A stretch of 64,000 nucleotides of DNA from Lineus longissimus (GCF_910592395.1 NC_088311.1:12280501-12344500), one strand, 5' to 3'. Shown: positions 1 to 10,619, counted from the first letter of the stretch. Notes: a model not told the origin generated them from the sequence alone. Numbers and translations are program-made.

Positions 1-92
1 TGATAATAGCAGGCCTAATTATCGCCAAAGGTTTTCCAATTTTAGGGAGTCGTAGTGGGAGATAATGCCGGACCGATACTTTAATGTTAATA

Positions 93-265
93 CGGTAGAA
101 CCTCTCTACTAGGGACCCCGCGGGACTGACGAGTGCTGTCCTTAATGGTTGTCCTGATTAGAGAGATCAACTTGAATGGAAAAATACAATTTGGCACCGA
201 AATTAGTGTCCTTAAAATATAAGGTATCCTTAATAGAGAGGTGTCCGCTAAGGAAGGAATTCCTG
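93..265 (+). mobile_element. Pogo/Tigger-type MITE, decayed copy
   Basis: The segment opens with CGGTAGAACCTCTCTA preceded by TA and is rich in the phrase 'gtccttaatagagaggtgtcc'-like units read in both orientations. It aligns by eye with the better preserved copy at 10436-10613 and with the left end of the element at 37412. Its right end is degraded (ttcctg in place of ttccactg). TA insertion and CAGTRGAACC ends are typical of pogo/Tigger-derived MITEs; assignment to that superfamily is inference. Confidence 0.6.
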
Positions 266-560
266 TTTAGAGTCACTGTTTAGAGGGCATCTCTGGCATG
301 CATTTATCATGTGAGCAAGAATTGTATAACGCCAACACTTTGATTTGACATACGGATTAATATAGTCCTCCCTTGAACTAGAAAACATATTTGCGCCGTT
401 TTTTGCATGATTTTATCATGTTTCATCATATTCCCGCTCGGTTCCACCTCATTCGATGAGGTCCTTATTGAGGATGGATCTTTTTGGCCGGTTTGAATCG
501 ACCTTCCTGTAACATTGACGATAATTCAGGCTTTCTTGAATGAATATACATGTACTTAAT

Positions 561-561
561 G

Positions 562-635
<74 letters not shown>
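561..635. repeat. (TAA)n microsatellite
   Basis: About 25 perfect trinucleotide units. On the minus strand it reads (ATT)n and lies downstream of the minus-strand LINE fragment that ends near 919. It may therefore be the simple-repeat tail of that LINE, because the copy at 29854-30331 also ends in a short ATT run. The two long open frames across it encode only poly-Leu or poly-Ile and are not genes. Confidence 0.9.
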
Positions 636-636
<1 letters not shown>

Positions 637-918
637 TACCATATTTTAAAGAGCTTAAATCCACGTAAGAACATGCTCTGAATCACTCACTGTACATTAT
701 GTAAGACATAGGCCCTACAAAATATTATTAAAAGGGCAAATTATAGCAATTACTAAAACATGAATAAATGCTATTTAAAATGTCCATGGAGTTATAAAGA
801 TTGATGACACAAGTAAAACAATAGAATTAAAGTCTAAGAGAGACGCTTGTTTAAAAAAAGGCATCTGGGGTATCCTGGGACAAACCGTTTATAACCTGGG
901 ACCCCCAGCGATCACAAC

Positions 919-1255
919 CTACAGGTGGTATGTCTTAAGTGCTTGTCTAAAGGCCCCAAGCTCACCGATTGTTCGAAGCTCAGATGGGAGCGAATTCCAA
1001 AGCGTTGGCCCAGACACCCTGAAGGACCTATCATCGTATAAAAACAGTCTTGGATCTTAGCACAATCTAATTAATGTCAGTGCACTGGCTGATCGTAATG
1101 TCATCGATGGCCTGTATGGATGTATCATGTCCCTGACATACCGTGGCGTCATGTCGTGGATTGCTCGGAATGTGTGCAGCAGGACCTTGTATGATATTAG
1201 TGTTAAACAGGGAGCCAGTGCAGCCGAATGAGTACCGGTGTAATGAGGTCACGTC
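919..1255 (-). pseudogene. Non-LTR retrotransposon (L2/CR1-like) RT C-terminus, decayed
   Basis: Translation of the minus strand, allowing frame changes and one stop, gives the usual tail of an L2/CR1-type reverse transcriptase. It runs RDLITPVLIRLHWLPV, then SYKVLLHTFRAIHDMTPRYV, then GPTLWNSLPSELRTIGELG and ends in FRQALKTYHL plus a stop at 919-921. The reading frame is broken in at least two places, so it is a dead 5'-truncated copy. Between 636 and 918 lies only AT-rich sequence, probably its 3' untranslated tail. Confidence 0.75.
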
Positions 1256-1326
1256 TATGGCATGATATACTGTCTTCTCCCACTTAACCGAGCGCGGCTG
1301 AATCGTAAAATGACTAAGTCCAAATG
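1256..1326 (-). repeat. Repeat X, unoccupied copy
   Basis: On the minus strand this reads ggacttagtcatttt, then gctcggttaagtgggagaag, then acagtatatcatgccata. The same sequence occurs at 20100-20163 and resumes at 23223-23240, where a 3-kb element sits between the two parts. This copy therefore shows the empty site for that insertion. Confidence 0.75.
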
Positions 1327-1329
1327 AAT

Positions 1330-2136
1330 AGGCCGATTTTACTGGTGGCAGAGAAAGAACAGCCACAGCTGATAATTGACTCCCTTTTCGTGGGCAATGC
1401 CAATGCCTTCCACGTAAGTGGATAAAATACATGAACATTGACATGGGGTAGTCCTGTACTGAATGAATGAATACAATACGACTAGCGTCCTCGTTGTATG
1501 CCTATAGTGTTGGTTGACCAGAAATTTATAATCTAGTGTCTATGATAAAGCCAGCTTCATGGGTCTGCAGAATGTCCCAATAAAGAAGTCTTGCTGTCAA
1601 CGAATGAATTAAAGAACAGATTTACTTATTAATTTACCAATCAATGTTATTATCCAAACGGGATTTACACGTCATAATCAATAACATCATCATCCTCTTC
1701 TCCTTCCAAAACTCAATCCCCTCAACAAACTGCTAAAGCTCATCATTTACCATCTCTACCCCCTCCCCAACTTCGTCATCGTCTGTGAGGGCACTAACAT
1801 TGGAATAACGCTAAAAGCAGTAGTTGGTTTTAGGGTTGGCCGTTAGGCGCCGCAGGCTCATGTGCGCGTGTTAGCTGCGCGCGCACTAGCTGCCCTAAGA
1901 CTGTGTATTTAAGGTGTAAATAAATGCACGTGTATAAACACAGACATGACATGTCAGCCGGCTTTTTCAAAAGAGGGAGATTGAACATGAAAACAAGACA
2001 AAACATAACATAAAATTTGCATCAATCGATATTAAACCTTGACCAGAGCCTACATCATCGGAATGTCTTGGGCTAGCTAGTAGAAATCCGAGAATGTCTG
2101 ATTTAACGAGCAGAAAATGTTAGAATCACGGTGCTG
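1330..2136. other. Intergenic, no gene seen
   Basis: AT-rich sequence without a convincing coding frame. An open frame on the minus strand at 1067-1444 is a mixture of LINE and repeat sequence and is not a gene. The minus strand at roughly 1690-1800 has a short acidic frame (DDDEV, then VEGIEF) that faintly resembles a pogo transposase C-terminus, but it is too short to call. Confidence 0.5.
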
Positions 2137-2140
2137 CCCT

Positions 2141-2338
2141 TGTAGTGGTCGATTTATTTGCTCTTGTGTTTTTCTTGTTTAAGGTGCTAGCTGCGCAAGC
2201 GCGGAGCCATGTTGGGTGGTTATTATTGTTATCGGCGTGTCAAGTTCACAATTTATACTGAGTATCAATAAACGAATAAAGCAGAGATTCGTCATCGTGT
2301 TCGTTGGTTTGGAATGGTGTGGAAGGGAACACACTACA
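2141..2338 (+). repeat. 5' LTR of the Ty3/gypsy element
   Basis: 198 bp, beginning TGTAGTGGTCG and ending GGGAACACACTACA, identical to 7651-7848. Two AATAAA hexamers lie in its second half, as expected for LTR polyadenylation signals. Confidence 0.97.
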
Positions 2339-2339
2339 T

Positions 2340-2352
2340 TGGCGCCCAACGT
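2340..2352 (+). other. Primer binding site, tRNA-Lys-like
   Basis: TGGCGCCCAACGT starts two bases after the 5' LTR. It matches the usual lysine-tRNA type primer binding site over about 13 bases; the match is then lost. The tRNA assignment rests on general knowledge of retroelement primers. Confidence 0.7.
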
Positions 2353-2802
2353 TTAGAACTCGAATTTTAGAACTCTAATTCTGTGGACTTTTTTGCGCTT
2401 CCAAAGTGCAAAACGCTGGCCTTGTGCTGACCGGAGCAGGTGCACATGTAATCTCGCTGTGCATCGGATGTACATGCCCATGTACTGTAAATGTACACAC
2501 AACCTAGTGTGTAGTACTGCACTTACCGATAGTGTGGGTTGGTTGTACGACCTGGTGCAAGTAAACTGTACGACCTGGTACAGGTGAAGTGTGTTTATTG
2601 GTGAGATATTTGATATATTGACATTCGCTTCGAGGCTGCTTGTTGCTTTTGCTGACTTTTTGACTGTTGCTGCATGAAATAGTCCATGTTACGGCTGCTA
2701 CATTACATGCTTATTGCTAGTGTTTGCTGCTGCTTTCTCCTGCTGCTGCTTGTTCCTTTCCTTAGAGTGAACACTTCTGTTTGTGTGGTTGTGGGTATTG
2801 CT

Positions 2803-3917
2803 ATGCCATTGCCAAAAACGCCTTCGAAAATGGCAGCTAAGTTTCCTGTGTTGCCGACTGTAGCAATTGCTGAATCGCTCAGGCGATATACGAGTGATTA
2901 TATAAATGTTCTGTGTACGGAAAATGGGCTGAACTCTGCTGAGTACAAAGATAAAGCGGAGAGAGTTATAGCGTTATCCGAGTTGAAAGACCTAAAGGAT
3001 CCTTTTCTTACGGCAATGGTGGCAACTTCGTCAGTATCCCCGCCACCACCTACTAATACTGATCCGGCAGTGTTCATGAGAATGTTGGAAACATTCAGGG
3101 AAGAGAGATCATGCGTGAATCCATTGAGTCGATCGTTGACAAGATGCCCAAGAGGGAACGCCGATTCATACCCATCAAGGAGTTTTCGAAGATTGCAAAA
3201 ACTGACGATGTGGTGCTTTGGCTGCAAACGTTCGAGAATCTGGCAACTCGGTACAAGATCGACAGAGATGAATGGTGTGCAGCCTTAGAGCCGTTTCTCT
3301 CAGATAGTGCGCAATCAGCTTACTTTGCGGTCCCGCTAGCGGATCGTGGTAACTTCGATATTGTAAAAAAAGCGATTTTGTTACGCTATCGCTTAACTCC
3401 GTCTGCCTGTCGCTCCAAGTTCCGTACTGACACCAAAGAAAGATCCGAGACGTTCTTGGATTACGCATCGCGATTGGAGGCGTACTTCAGACATTGGACA
3501 ACCCCGTCGAAAAGGTTGTTAGAGGATGATGAAGCTTCTGACATTTTCAGAAAAATTGTGGTTGACCAGTTTATTTCAACAGTTAGAGATGAACAGTTAC
3601 ATTTGAAATTAATTGAGAGGGAAGGGGACAGTCTGTTTCAGTTGGCTCAGTTTTCGGACAGCTATGTGTTAGAAAAGCATCTCATGCTAGACAATAAGAA
3701 AAAGTTAGATTCTACCCCTAAGTTGGACTCTTTTCTTAGTAAGAAAACAGATTTTGTGATGAGACCAGATTTTGTAAAGAAACCAGGTGGTAAATACAAT
3801 GATGCTTGCTACGGTTGTGGTGAACTTGGTCACAAAAGGTACCTGTGTCCAAATCGGAAGCTTGATACTTCCGGTAGTAGCAAGTCTGAGCCGATTCCCA
3901 TAAGAAGGTTGAAGTAA
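2803..3917 (+). pseudogene. gag: gag, split by a frameshift
   Basis: The structural protein of the retrotransposon, expected to form the intracellular particle and bind RNA. The first part reads from ATG 2803 (MPLPKTPSKMAAK) in one frame. From about 3111 the coding sense continues in another frame (MRESIESIVDKMPKR onward) to the stop at 3915-3917. The second part has the retrotransposon gag core (WLQTFENLATRYKID) and ends with one zinc knuckle, CYGCGELGHKRYLC (CX2CX4HX4C, near 3808-3850). The break lies at a GAGAGA run around 3101-3110, so a one-base indel there is the simplest cause; sequencing error is possible. A longer leader frame from 2686 looks untranslated. Confidence 0.85.
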
Positions 3918-3949
3918 AGCCGAACAAATTTGTAAAAACTGATTTGAGA

Positions 3950-6900
3950 ATGGTTGAACCTCATGTTCAATTATCAGTTGCTGGTAAGTCTGTGAAAGGC
4001 TTGGTTGATAGTGGAAGTGCAGTCACCATGGTAACCAGAGACCTGTGTGAAGAAGTTGGTGTTGAAATTGTCTCAGACAAAAAGTTGTCTCTTTCGTGGT
4101 TTGAGGGTAGTCAAGTTGACACTCTTGGTGTAGCCATGCTTGATCTTGAATGTGCTGGTGTACCTTTGGCAGTAGAGTGTGTAGTGGTTTGCAAGCTAGA
4201 TTCTCCAGTATTGGTTGGTAGGGACTTCATATACAAGTCTGGGTTAACTGTTGATTTTGGGGAAGGGTCATATTGGACTCCACACAAACCCATAGTTAAG
4301 TGGCCATTGCTCGATCATACTCCTTGCACTGTTGAGACCATATCCAGTTTGAGTGAGTCTCTTGCAAACCACAAAGACGACGTTTCTGGTGATACATCGT
4401 GTGAAGTACCCACTTCACTGATTAGTCCTGAACAAAGAGAATCTGAGATTCAGAAACTGAAGCAGGAGTTTCCTGAAGTATTTAGTGAAACACTAGGTCA
4501 TACAACTGTAATTGAGCACGAAATCGAGCTGATTGAAGATGTTGCACCGATTAGGCAGAAGCCTTACAATTTGACTCCAGGTAAGGAAGAGTCACTCAAG
4601 CCACAACTTGATGATATGCTTGCTAAGGGTGTGATTGAGGAAGCTAAAGGTCCTTGGAGGTCGCCTATTATTATGATTCCCAAACCTGATAAATCATATA
4701 GGATGTGTGTTGATCTGAGGAAGTTGAATTCGGTAACTAAGTTCGATGCATATCATATAAAAAAACTTGATCATGTCATGAGCAACTTGAATGGGGCCAA
4801 GGTTTTCTCTGTGATAGATTTGAAAAGTGGCTACTATCAGGTGGGGCTTAGGGCAGAAGATCGTGAACTCACGGCTTTCTCTGCCGGGGAAAATTTCCCT
4901 CTTTATCAGTTCCGGGTGATGCCATTTGGTTGCAAAAACGGAAGTGCCACCTTTCAGAGGTTGATGGAGAAGATTTTGACCAAAGCAGGCCTATTAGGAG
5001 AATGTGTAAAGGTCAATATTGATGACATACTGGTCTACAGCTTAACGATCCAGGAACACTTGATTCATCTAAGAAAGGTTTTACAGTGTCTGAAAGAGGC
5101 AGGTCTGACAGCTTCTCTTCCTAAAAGTCGGTTCCTTCTGCAGTCTGCTAAGTACCTTGGGTTAGGAGTGTCTTCAGAAGGTTTTTCAACTGACCCAGGT
5201 AAAGTTGAGGCCATCCTTAATTATGCTCCTCCTGTCAACCGTAAAGAGATGGACAGATTTTTGGGTATGGTAACTTGGTTTGGTAAGTTCATTCCCAATC
5301 TTTCGAGCACTGCAGAGCCTCTATTTCATCTGAGACGGGACAAAGTTCCTTGGTCATGGTCAGTAGAATGTCAAAATTCGTTTGAAGCACTGAAAAAGAA
5401 ATTGTGTGAAGCTCCAATTTTGGCACACTCTGAGGCCTCTGGTGAGTTTGAGCTACATACTGATGCTTCAGGAGTTGGGCTTGGTGCAGCCTTGTACCAG
5501 TGGCAAGATGGAATCCTGAAAGTCTTGGCTTATGCAAGTAGGACGTTGAACGTGCATGAGAGAAACTACAGTACAACTAACAGAGAAATTCTAGCAGTTG
5601 TATGGGGTTTGGAGAAATTTAGATCACTCTTGGAAGGGAGACACACGGTGGTGTATAGTGACCACCAAGCTTTGACATGGATTTTCAGGAGATCCAATTT
5701 GCCACCTTTACTCTATAGATGGGTGTTGAGAGTACAAAACTTTGATTTTGAGGTCAAGTCTAGACCTGGGAAGCAGAACATTGTACCAGATGCTTTGAGT
5801 AGGGATTCCAGATTTGAAGCTGTTTATACCATTGGTGTGTTTGTAGTGAATGAGGTTCAGATAGAGCGTTGTTCTGATCCTGAGTGTACACCTAGTGATA
5901 CTGCCGACTATGAGGATTGGATCCAATGCGACAAGTGTGATCGCTGGTATCATGACCATTGTGTGGGCGTGTCTGTGGACGAAGCAAGAGAAATAGATTT
6001 TCTTTGTTCTGCTTGTCGGGAGGTGGTTCCCGATCCTCCACTGGCAATACCGGGTCGTGGTGGCATAGGATCGCATGGCTATGGGTCGGATGTTCCTAGT
6101 CAGTTGCTTCTTAAACCATCTGAGTTGATACTCATACAATTGCAGGATCCAGAGCTGAGACCTATCTTTGAGTATATTACATCTGAAGGTAAAGCGGTGA
6201 AACCAAGAACCAATTTGTACAAAGACTGTTCGATCGAGTCTGGTATGTTAGTCAAAGGAACACAGATTGTTGTTCCTAAGGTTCTCAGATCTCATGTCAT
6301 GTATAGCTTACATTCTGAGCCGACCGCTGGTCATAGAGGAAGATCTAATACTTTGAAGAGAGTTTTGCAAAACTTTGTTTGGCCAGGTGTTGGTAAAGAT
6401 GTTCGAAACTTTGTGAAGACGTGTAAAGTGTGTCAGGTCACTAAGCCAATCTACAGGAAACCTGCTGGTCCCATGGAACCAATCAAGAGTAGTAGGCCCT
6501 GGGAATTACTTGCTGTGGATCTGGTTGGTCCGTTACCCGCATCTTACTCTTCACATAAAAATGTGTTAGTGGTCAGAGATCATTTCTCTAAATGGGTTGA
6601 ATTATTCCCACTAAAGAAGGCTAGAGGCAAGGATGTTGCTCTTGTACTTGTTAGAGAGGTTTTCACTAGATTTGGTCCCTGTAAGTACCTCGTATCAGAT
6701 AATGGTCCTCAATTTGTTAGTAGAACTCTAAAGGCGGTGTGCACAAAGTGGGGAGTTAAACAGATTTATTGCTCTCCATACCACCCTCAAGCAAATTGGG
6801 TGGAAAGAGCCAAGAGAGATCTCAGAGCTATGTTGCAAGCTGAGGTATTTCAGGCTGGTGGTGATCACAGAACTTGGGATATTCATCTGAGTGAGATTAG

Positions 6901-7363
6901 ATTTGCTATGAATTCTGCTGTGAATCGTGCCACTGGATTCAGTCCAGCTGAACTTTCTCTCTCTAGAGCAATCCAATCACCAATAGTAAATGTTCTGAGT
7001 CCACAAACATCTCAAGATGAGGGTAAGGGTAGTAATTTTCATTCATTCATGGTGAAGAAGGAAACTCTGGATAGGGAGAGGGCAGATGCTGCTTTGTGTC
7101 AGATGGAGAAAGTTCAAAGTGAGAACAAGATAGCATATGATAAATCTAAATCTCCTGTTACTTTCAAAGTTGGTGATGTTGTTTGTTTAATGACTCACTA
7201 TATGTCTTCTGCTGAGAAGAATTTCTCGAAGAAGTTGGCTCCTAGATGGAAAGGGCCATATGAGATTGTTGAACAGGTTTCGCCTGTAACATTTAGAGTT
7301 AAGAAAGACAAGAATAGACTAGAGACCAGACATGTGTCTCAACTTAAGTTGTGGTATGATTAG
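3950..7363 (+). CDS. pol: Ty3/gypsy Pol polyprotein with inserted PHD finger
   Basis: An uninterrupted 1137-residue frame encoding the enzymes for reverse transcription and insertion. Numbered from ATG 3950: aspartic protease with D20-S-G; reverse transcriptase with the usual fold (CVDLRKLN, DLKSGYYQV, MPFG) but the active-site box reads N-I-D-D at 356-359 where the family has Y/F before the aspartates; RNase H with D505; PHD-type zinc finger at about 641-689 (C4HC3 pattern, WIQCDKCDRWYH); integrase zinc-binding H788, H795, C825, C828; catalytic D857, D917, E952; GPY/F motif (WKGPYEIV) near 1100. Only 34 residues separate D917 and E952, one fewer than the family's 35, because the loop before the glutamate reads A-N-W-V-E. 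The frame is open from 3890, overlapping gag by 28 nt in the -1 frame, which suggests expression by -1 frameshifting; I see no canonical slippery heptamer. Confidence 0.95.
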   Translation: MVEPHVQLSVAGKSVKGLVDSGSAVTMVTRDLCEEVGVEIVSDKKLSLSWFEGSQVDTLGVAMLDLECAGVPLAVECVVVCKLDSPVLVGRDFIYKSGLTVDFGEGSYWTPHKPIVKWPLLDHTPCTVETISSLSESLANHKDDVSGDTSCEVPTSLISPEQRESEIQKLKQEFPEVFSETLGHTTVIEHEIELIEDVAPIRQKPYNLTPGKEESLKPQLDDMLAKGVIEEAKGPWRSPIIMIPKPDKSYRMCVDLRKLNSVTKFDAYHIKKLDHVMSNLNGAKVFSVIDLKSGYYQVGLRAEDRELTAFSAGENFPLYQFRVMPFGCKNGSATFQRLMEKILTKAGLLGECVKVNIDDILVYSLTIQEHLIHLRKVLQCLKEAGLTASLPKSRFLLQSAKYLGLGVSSEGFSTDPGKVEAILNYAPPVNRKEMDRFLGMVTWFGKFIPNLSSTAEPLFHLRRDKVPWSWSVECQNSFEALKKKLCEAPILAHSEASGEFELHTDASGVGLGAALYQWQDGILKVLAYASRTLNVHERNYSTTNREILAVVWGLEKFRSLLEGRHTVVYSDHQALTWIFRRSNLPPLLYRWVLRVQNFDFEVKSRPGKQNIVPDALSRDSRFEAVYTIGVFVVNEVQIERCSDPECTPSDTADYEDWIQCDKCDRWYHDHCVGVSVDEAREIDFLCSACREVVPDPPLAIPGRGGIGSHGYGSDVPSQLLLKPSELILIQLQDPELRPIFEYITSEGKAVKPRTNLYKDCSIESGMLVKGTQIVVPKVLRSHVMYSLHSEPTAGHRGRSNTLKRVLQNFVWPGVGKDVRNFVKTCKVCQVTKPIYRKPAGPMEPIKSSRPWELLAVDLVGPLPASYSSHKNVLVVRDHFSKWVELFPLKKARGKDVALVLVREVFTRFGPCKYLVSDNGPQFVSRTLKAVCTKWGVKQIYCSPYHPQANWVERAKRDLRAMLQAEVFQAGGDHRTWDIHLSEIRFAMNSAVNRATGFSPAELSLSRAIQSPIVNVLSPQTSQDEGKGSNFHSFMVKKETLDRERADAALCQMEKVQSENKIAYDKSKSPVTFKVGDVVCLMTHYMSSAEKNFSKKLAPRWKGPYEIVEQVSPVTFRVKKDKNRLETRHVSQLKLWYD

Positions 7364-7638
7364 ATTCTAGTGTAGCCGTGGTTAGATTCTAATTTGTGGT
7401 CTGTGGATTATGACTGAACCTGCATATTTCTGTTTATGTATAATTTCGTGTACTAGAAGTACTATAGGATTTACCGCAGGGAGCTTTGTGATGTTATTTC
7501 ACTGATGGTAGAGTAATATATTGTTTTGTTATAGATTGAGCCTTGCTCAGGTCTTGGGACTGTTGATATAGTACATGGTTTGTACTGGTAGTTGGTCATT
7601 TTGCTTTGGGATTCTCTATGTCTCTTCTTGCACTTTCT
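7364..7638 (+). other. Retrotransposon 3' untranslated internal segment
   Basis: Non-coding sequence between the pol stop and the polypurine tract, T/G-rich, without a readable gene such as env. The absence of an env frame supports a retrotransposon rather than a retrovirus-like errantivirus. Confidence 0.7.
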
Positions 7639-7650
7639 GGGGGGAGGAGA
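7639..7650 (+). other. Polypurine tract
   Basis: GGGGGGAGGAGA lies immediately before the 3' LTR, the position of the plus-strand primer in LTR retrotransposons. Confidence 0.9.
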
Positions 7651-7848
7651 TGTAGTGGTCGATTTATTTGCTCTTGTGTTTTTCTTGTTTAAGGTGCTAG
7701 CTGCGCAAGCGCGGAGCCATGTTGGGTGGTTATTATTGTTATCGGCGTGTCAAGTTCACAATTTATACTGAGTATCAATAAACGAATAAAGCAGAGATTC
7801 GTCATCGTGTTCGTTGGTTTGGAATGGTGTGGAAGGGAACACACTACA
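7651..7848 (+). repeat. 3' LTR of the Ty3/gypsy element
   Basis: 198 bp identical by eye to 2141-2338. Followed directly by CCCT, the second copy of the target duplication. Confidence 0.97.
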
Positions 7849-7852
7849 CCCT

Positions 7853-8950
7853 GATCACGCCCACTTTTCTGTGTTGTGACTGTGTATTGACTGAATTATG
7901 TGTGTTCCAACGCTAACCCTAACCCTGATAACCTCACCAGTTGCTCAAACACTGCATTGATGGTTCGGTAAAGGTAGGAAATATAATAATATTACATGAA
8001 ACATGGCTTTATATTGAAATAAAAGTTTGTTCATATGATATAAAGTCACTTAAGCTAAGGACACTTTAACTTTGTCACATCCTTCCTCCTTGTCTGTTTT
8101 AACACTTTCTCTGATTTCATTTGTGATTTATCCCAAGGTCTATTGTTTTTCTGTTACAAAGGAGATATGTAGTGTTCCTTTATGCATGGAAAACTGGTTT
8201 GAATGAGTTATTTTTTAACAAAAACAAATGATGTGGAAGACAAAATTATGACTGTCCTTCAGAAAATGGCATTTTCAACTCGTTCGGCACCACCAACAAC
8301 CGAGAAAAATGTAAAAGACCGTTGGTCTTGAATTAGATCTGTGCAGAATTGGGAATATATCAGGAAATTGTCCCAGTGGATGAGGTGATTTTAGGCAATT
8401 CTTAGGCGTATTACATTAGGTCTTATTTTGGCCCTTTTTGACCGATCTAACCCTTATATTTTCTGTAATTCACACTGAACAACTTACTTTTAGTCCGTTT
8501 CATCATTTGTAATCCCCTCATACCAAAAACAGATAAAAAAACTATAATTCATAATTTTAGGTTTTTCGGTTGACTTTAACTGAAAATCTTTATAGACCCC
8601 AACCCTTAGTACCTGATTTATCAGTCGAATATGGCAAATATACTTTTTTTGGTGGAAATGATCTGAAACAATCATTTATTCATATAAAGCTGGTATATAT
8701 GTCCATCGCACGGTAAATTTGTTTTTTAATTGAATTTTTTTGAAAATAGCCCCAAAAAGTACCCCGCCCAATATTGAAAGGGTCCATTTGAACCCTCCAA
8801 ACGTAGTCGATTTGCACCGAATGCTAAATAATGTTGAGATCTATGCCCTACCAACAAAATATGATGAAATGAAAACATTTGTAATGATTTTAGCTGTAAT
8901 TTCAGCCATTATCTAAAGAGCCCCTTCCGCCGCCTCTTTTCTGTTATATT
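7853..8950. other. Intergenic, no gene seen
   Basis: AT-rich sequence with many stops in all frames; a 61-codon minus-strand frame at 8490-8675 has no recognisable features. Confidence 0.5.
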
Positions 8951-8954
8951 CCTG

Positions 8955-10095
8955 ATGGAGACAAGTCTTCAGTGTGCTGTCCCAATCAATCAACAAGATA
9001 GTCTCATAGAGATGATATTTATAGAGACAGGTATTCAGTGTGCCCTCCCAATAAGTCAACAAAATGTCGCATGGAGGTGTCACTTATGGACACATGACTG
9101 TCTTGTCTCAATCAGACAACAAGATTGTCATTAAGAGATTCCCTTTTGGAGGCAAGTCTTCGATGTGCTGCCCCAATCAGCAAGGTGTCCTCATATAGAT
9201 GTCACTTATGGAAACATAGTCTTGTCTCAATCGCAATACAAGATGGTATCAACAAGATGTCCCTTTTGGAGGCAAGTTTTCAGTGTGCTCTCGAAGGGAT
9301 GCCACTAGAGACAGGTCTTCAATGTGCTGTCACAATCAGCCTACAAGGTGTCCGCGTACATATGTCACTTATGGAGACATGTCTTGTCTCAACCAGACAA
9401 CTAGATGGTCTCAAAGACATGTCCCTTTTTGAGGCAAGTCTTCAGTGTGCTGTCGAAGTGATGCCACTTATAGAGACAGGACTTCAATCTGCCAACAAGG
9501 TGTCCTCATACATACATCACTTATGGAGACATGTCTTGTCTCAACCAGACAACTAGATGGTCTCAAAGACATGTCCCTTTTTGATGCAAGTCTTCAGTTT
9601 ACTCTCGAATGGATGTCTTTTACGGAGACAAGTCTTCAATGTGCTGTCACAATCAGCCAACAAGGTGTCCTCATACAGATGTCACTCTTGGAGACTTGTC
9701 TTGTCCAATCAGACAACAAGATGGTCTCATAGAGATGTCCTTTATGGACGCATATCTTCAGTGTGCGTGCTGCACCGAACAGACAACAAGGTGGTCTCAT
9801 TGAGATGTCACTTATGGAGACTATGGTGTGCTGTCCTGATCAGACAAAAAGGGGGTCTCAAATGGATGTGTTCGGTGTGGTCTCAAAGGTATGTAGGCAT
9901 GTCTTCAGTGTGGTGTCCCAATCGGTCAACAATATTTTCTCGTAGAGTCTAGAGCGTTCCTTATGGAGGGAAGTCTTCGATGTGCAGTCCTAATCGGACA
10001 CCAAGATGTTCTCAAAGAGATATTGCTTATGGAGCCATGTCTTGGTGTGCAGTCTTTAACAGACAACAAGGTGGTCTCACAGAGATGTCACTGTG
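8955..10095. repeat. Satellite / minisatellite, 58-66 bp degenerate monomers
   Basis: About 18 degenerate copies of a unit that runs 'atggagacaagtcttcagtg', 'tgctgtcccaatcagacaac', 'aagatggtctcatagagatg'. Monomer starts fall at 8957, 9023, 9088, 9148, 9210 and 9268, giving 58-66 bp spacing. A higher-order duplication of about 152 bp is nearly exact (9371 against 9523). The array contains overlapping plus-strand open frames of 60-143 codons that merely translate the repeat. Confidence 0.9.
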
Positions 10096-10435
10096 ATACA
10101 AAGAAGAGTCACAGAAATGAACTTTAGCCTAGTGAAAAAGATAATAGACAAGGCGATAGATTTCAGGTCATTTAATTATTATTATCTGCTCTGCTCATTG
10201 CCCACACCAAACCCTTATTCAAGACTTTAAAATCATTAGATTAGAAGTAACAGATATACACACTCTACTACAAATGAAGTTTCTACACAAATTTTTCAAT
10301 AATTGCGATCTGGGTTACTTCATTCATGCATCAAAACAAATGACCAAATACATCCTCACAATACTAGAAACGGGCAGAAATCAATAATCCCACGATCCCG
10401 ACTTAACATTAGGAAAGAATACAATTTTTGTCACT

Positions 10436-10613
10436 CAGTAGAACCTCTCTATTAAGGACACCATCGGGACTGCCAAATGCTGTCCTTAATAGAGAGGTGT
10501 CCTGATTAGAGAGGTCATATTGAATGGAAAGTACCAATTTGGGACCAAAACTAGTGTCCTCAATAGTGAGGTTGTCCTTCATAGAGAGGTATCCGCTAAG
10601 GGAGGTTCCACTG
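10436..10613 (+). mobile_element. Pogo/Tigger-type MITE, well preserved
   Basis: 178 bp. The left end is CAGTAGAACCTCTCTATTAA and the reverse complement of the right end is CAGTGGAACCTCCCTTAGCG; TA follows the right end. The inside repeats 'gtcctTAATAGAGAGGtgtcc' motifs. No coding capacity. Related copies lie at 93-265 and at both ends of 37412-39295. Confidence 0.8.
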
Positions 10614-10619
10614 TATCTT

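Larger units (their letters stand above)
2141..7848 (+). mobile_element. Ty3/gypsy LTR retrotransposon, 5.7 kb
   Basis: A complete element flanked by two 198-bp LTRs that I read as identical, with a perfect 4-bp target duplication CCCT at 2137-2140 and 7849-7852. The LTR ends are TGTAG...CTACA. Internal order is primer binding site, gag, protease, reverse transcriptase, RNase H, PHD finger, integrase, polypurine tract, which is the Ty3/gypsy order. Identical LTRs imply a very recent insertion. Despite this, gag is split by a frameshift and the integrase active-site spacing is off, so this copy is probably non-autonomous or was mobilised in trans. Confidence 0.95.

Noticed and set aside
449-686. 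Two minus-strand frames rich in leucine or isoleucine
   Set aside because: They are translations of the (TAA)n microsatellite.
2686-3288. 200-codon frame starting upstream of gag
   Set aside because: Its beginning is leader sequence; the gag-like part starts at 2803 and coding sense leaves this frame near 3105.
9125-9952. Several overlapping plus-strand frames up to 143 codons
   Set aside because: They translate the degenerate satellite repeat and share its periodicity; no start context or codon bias.
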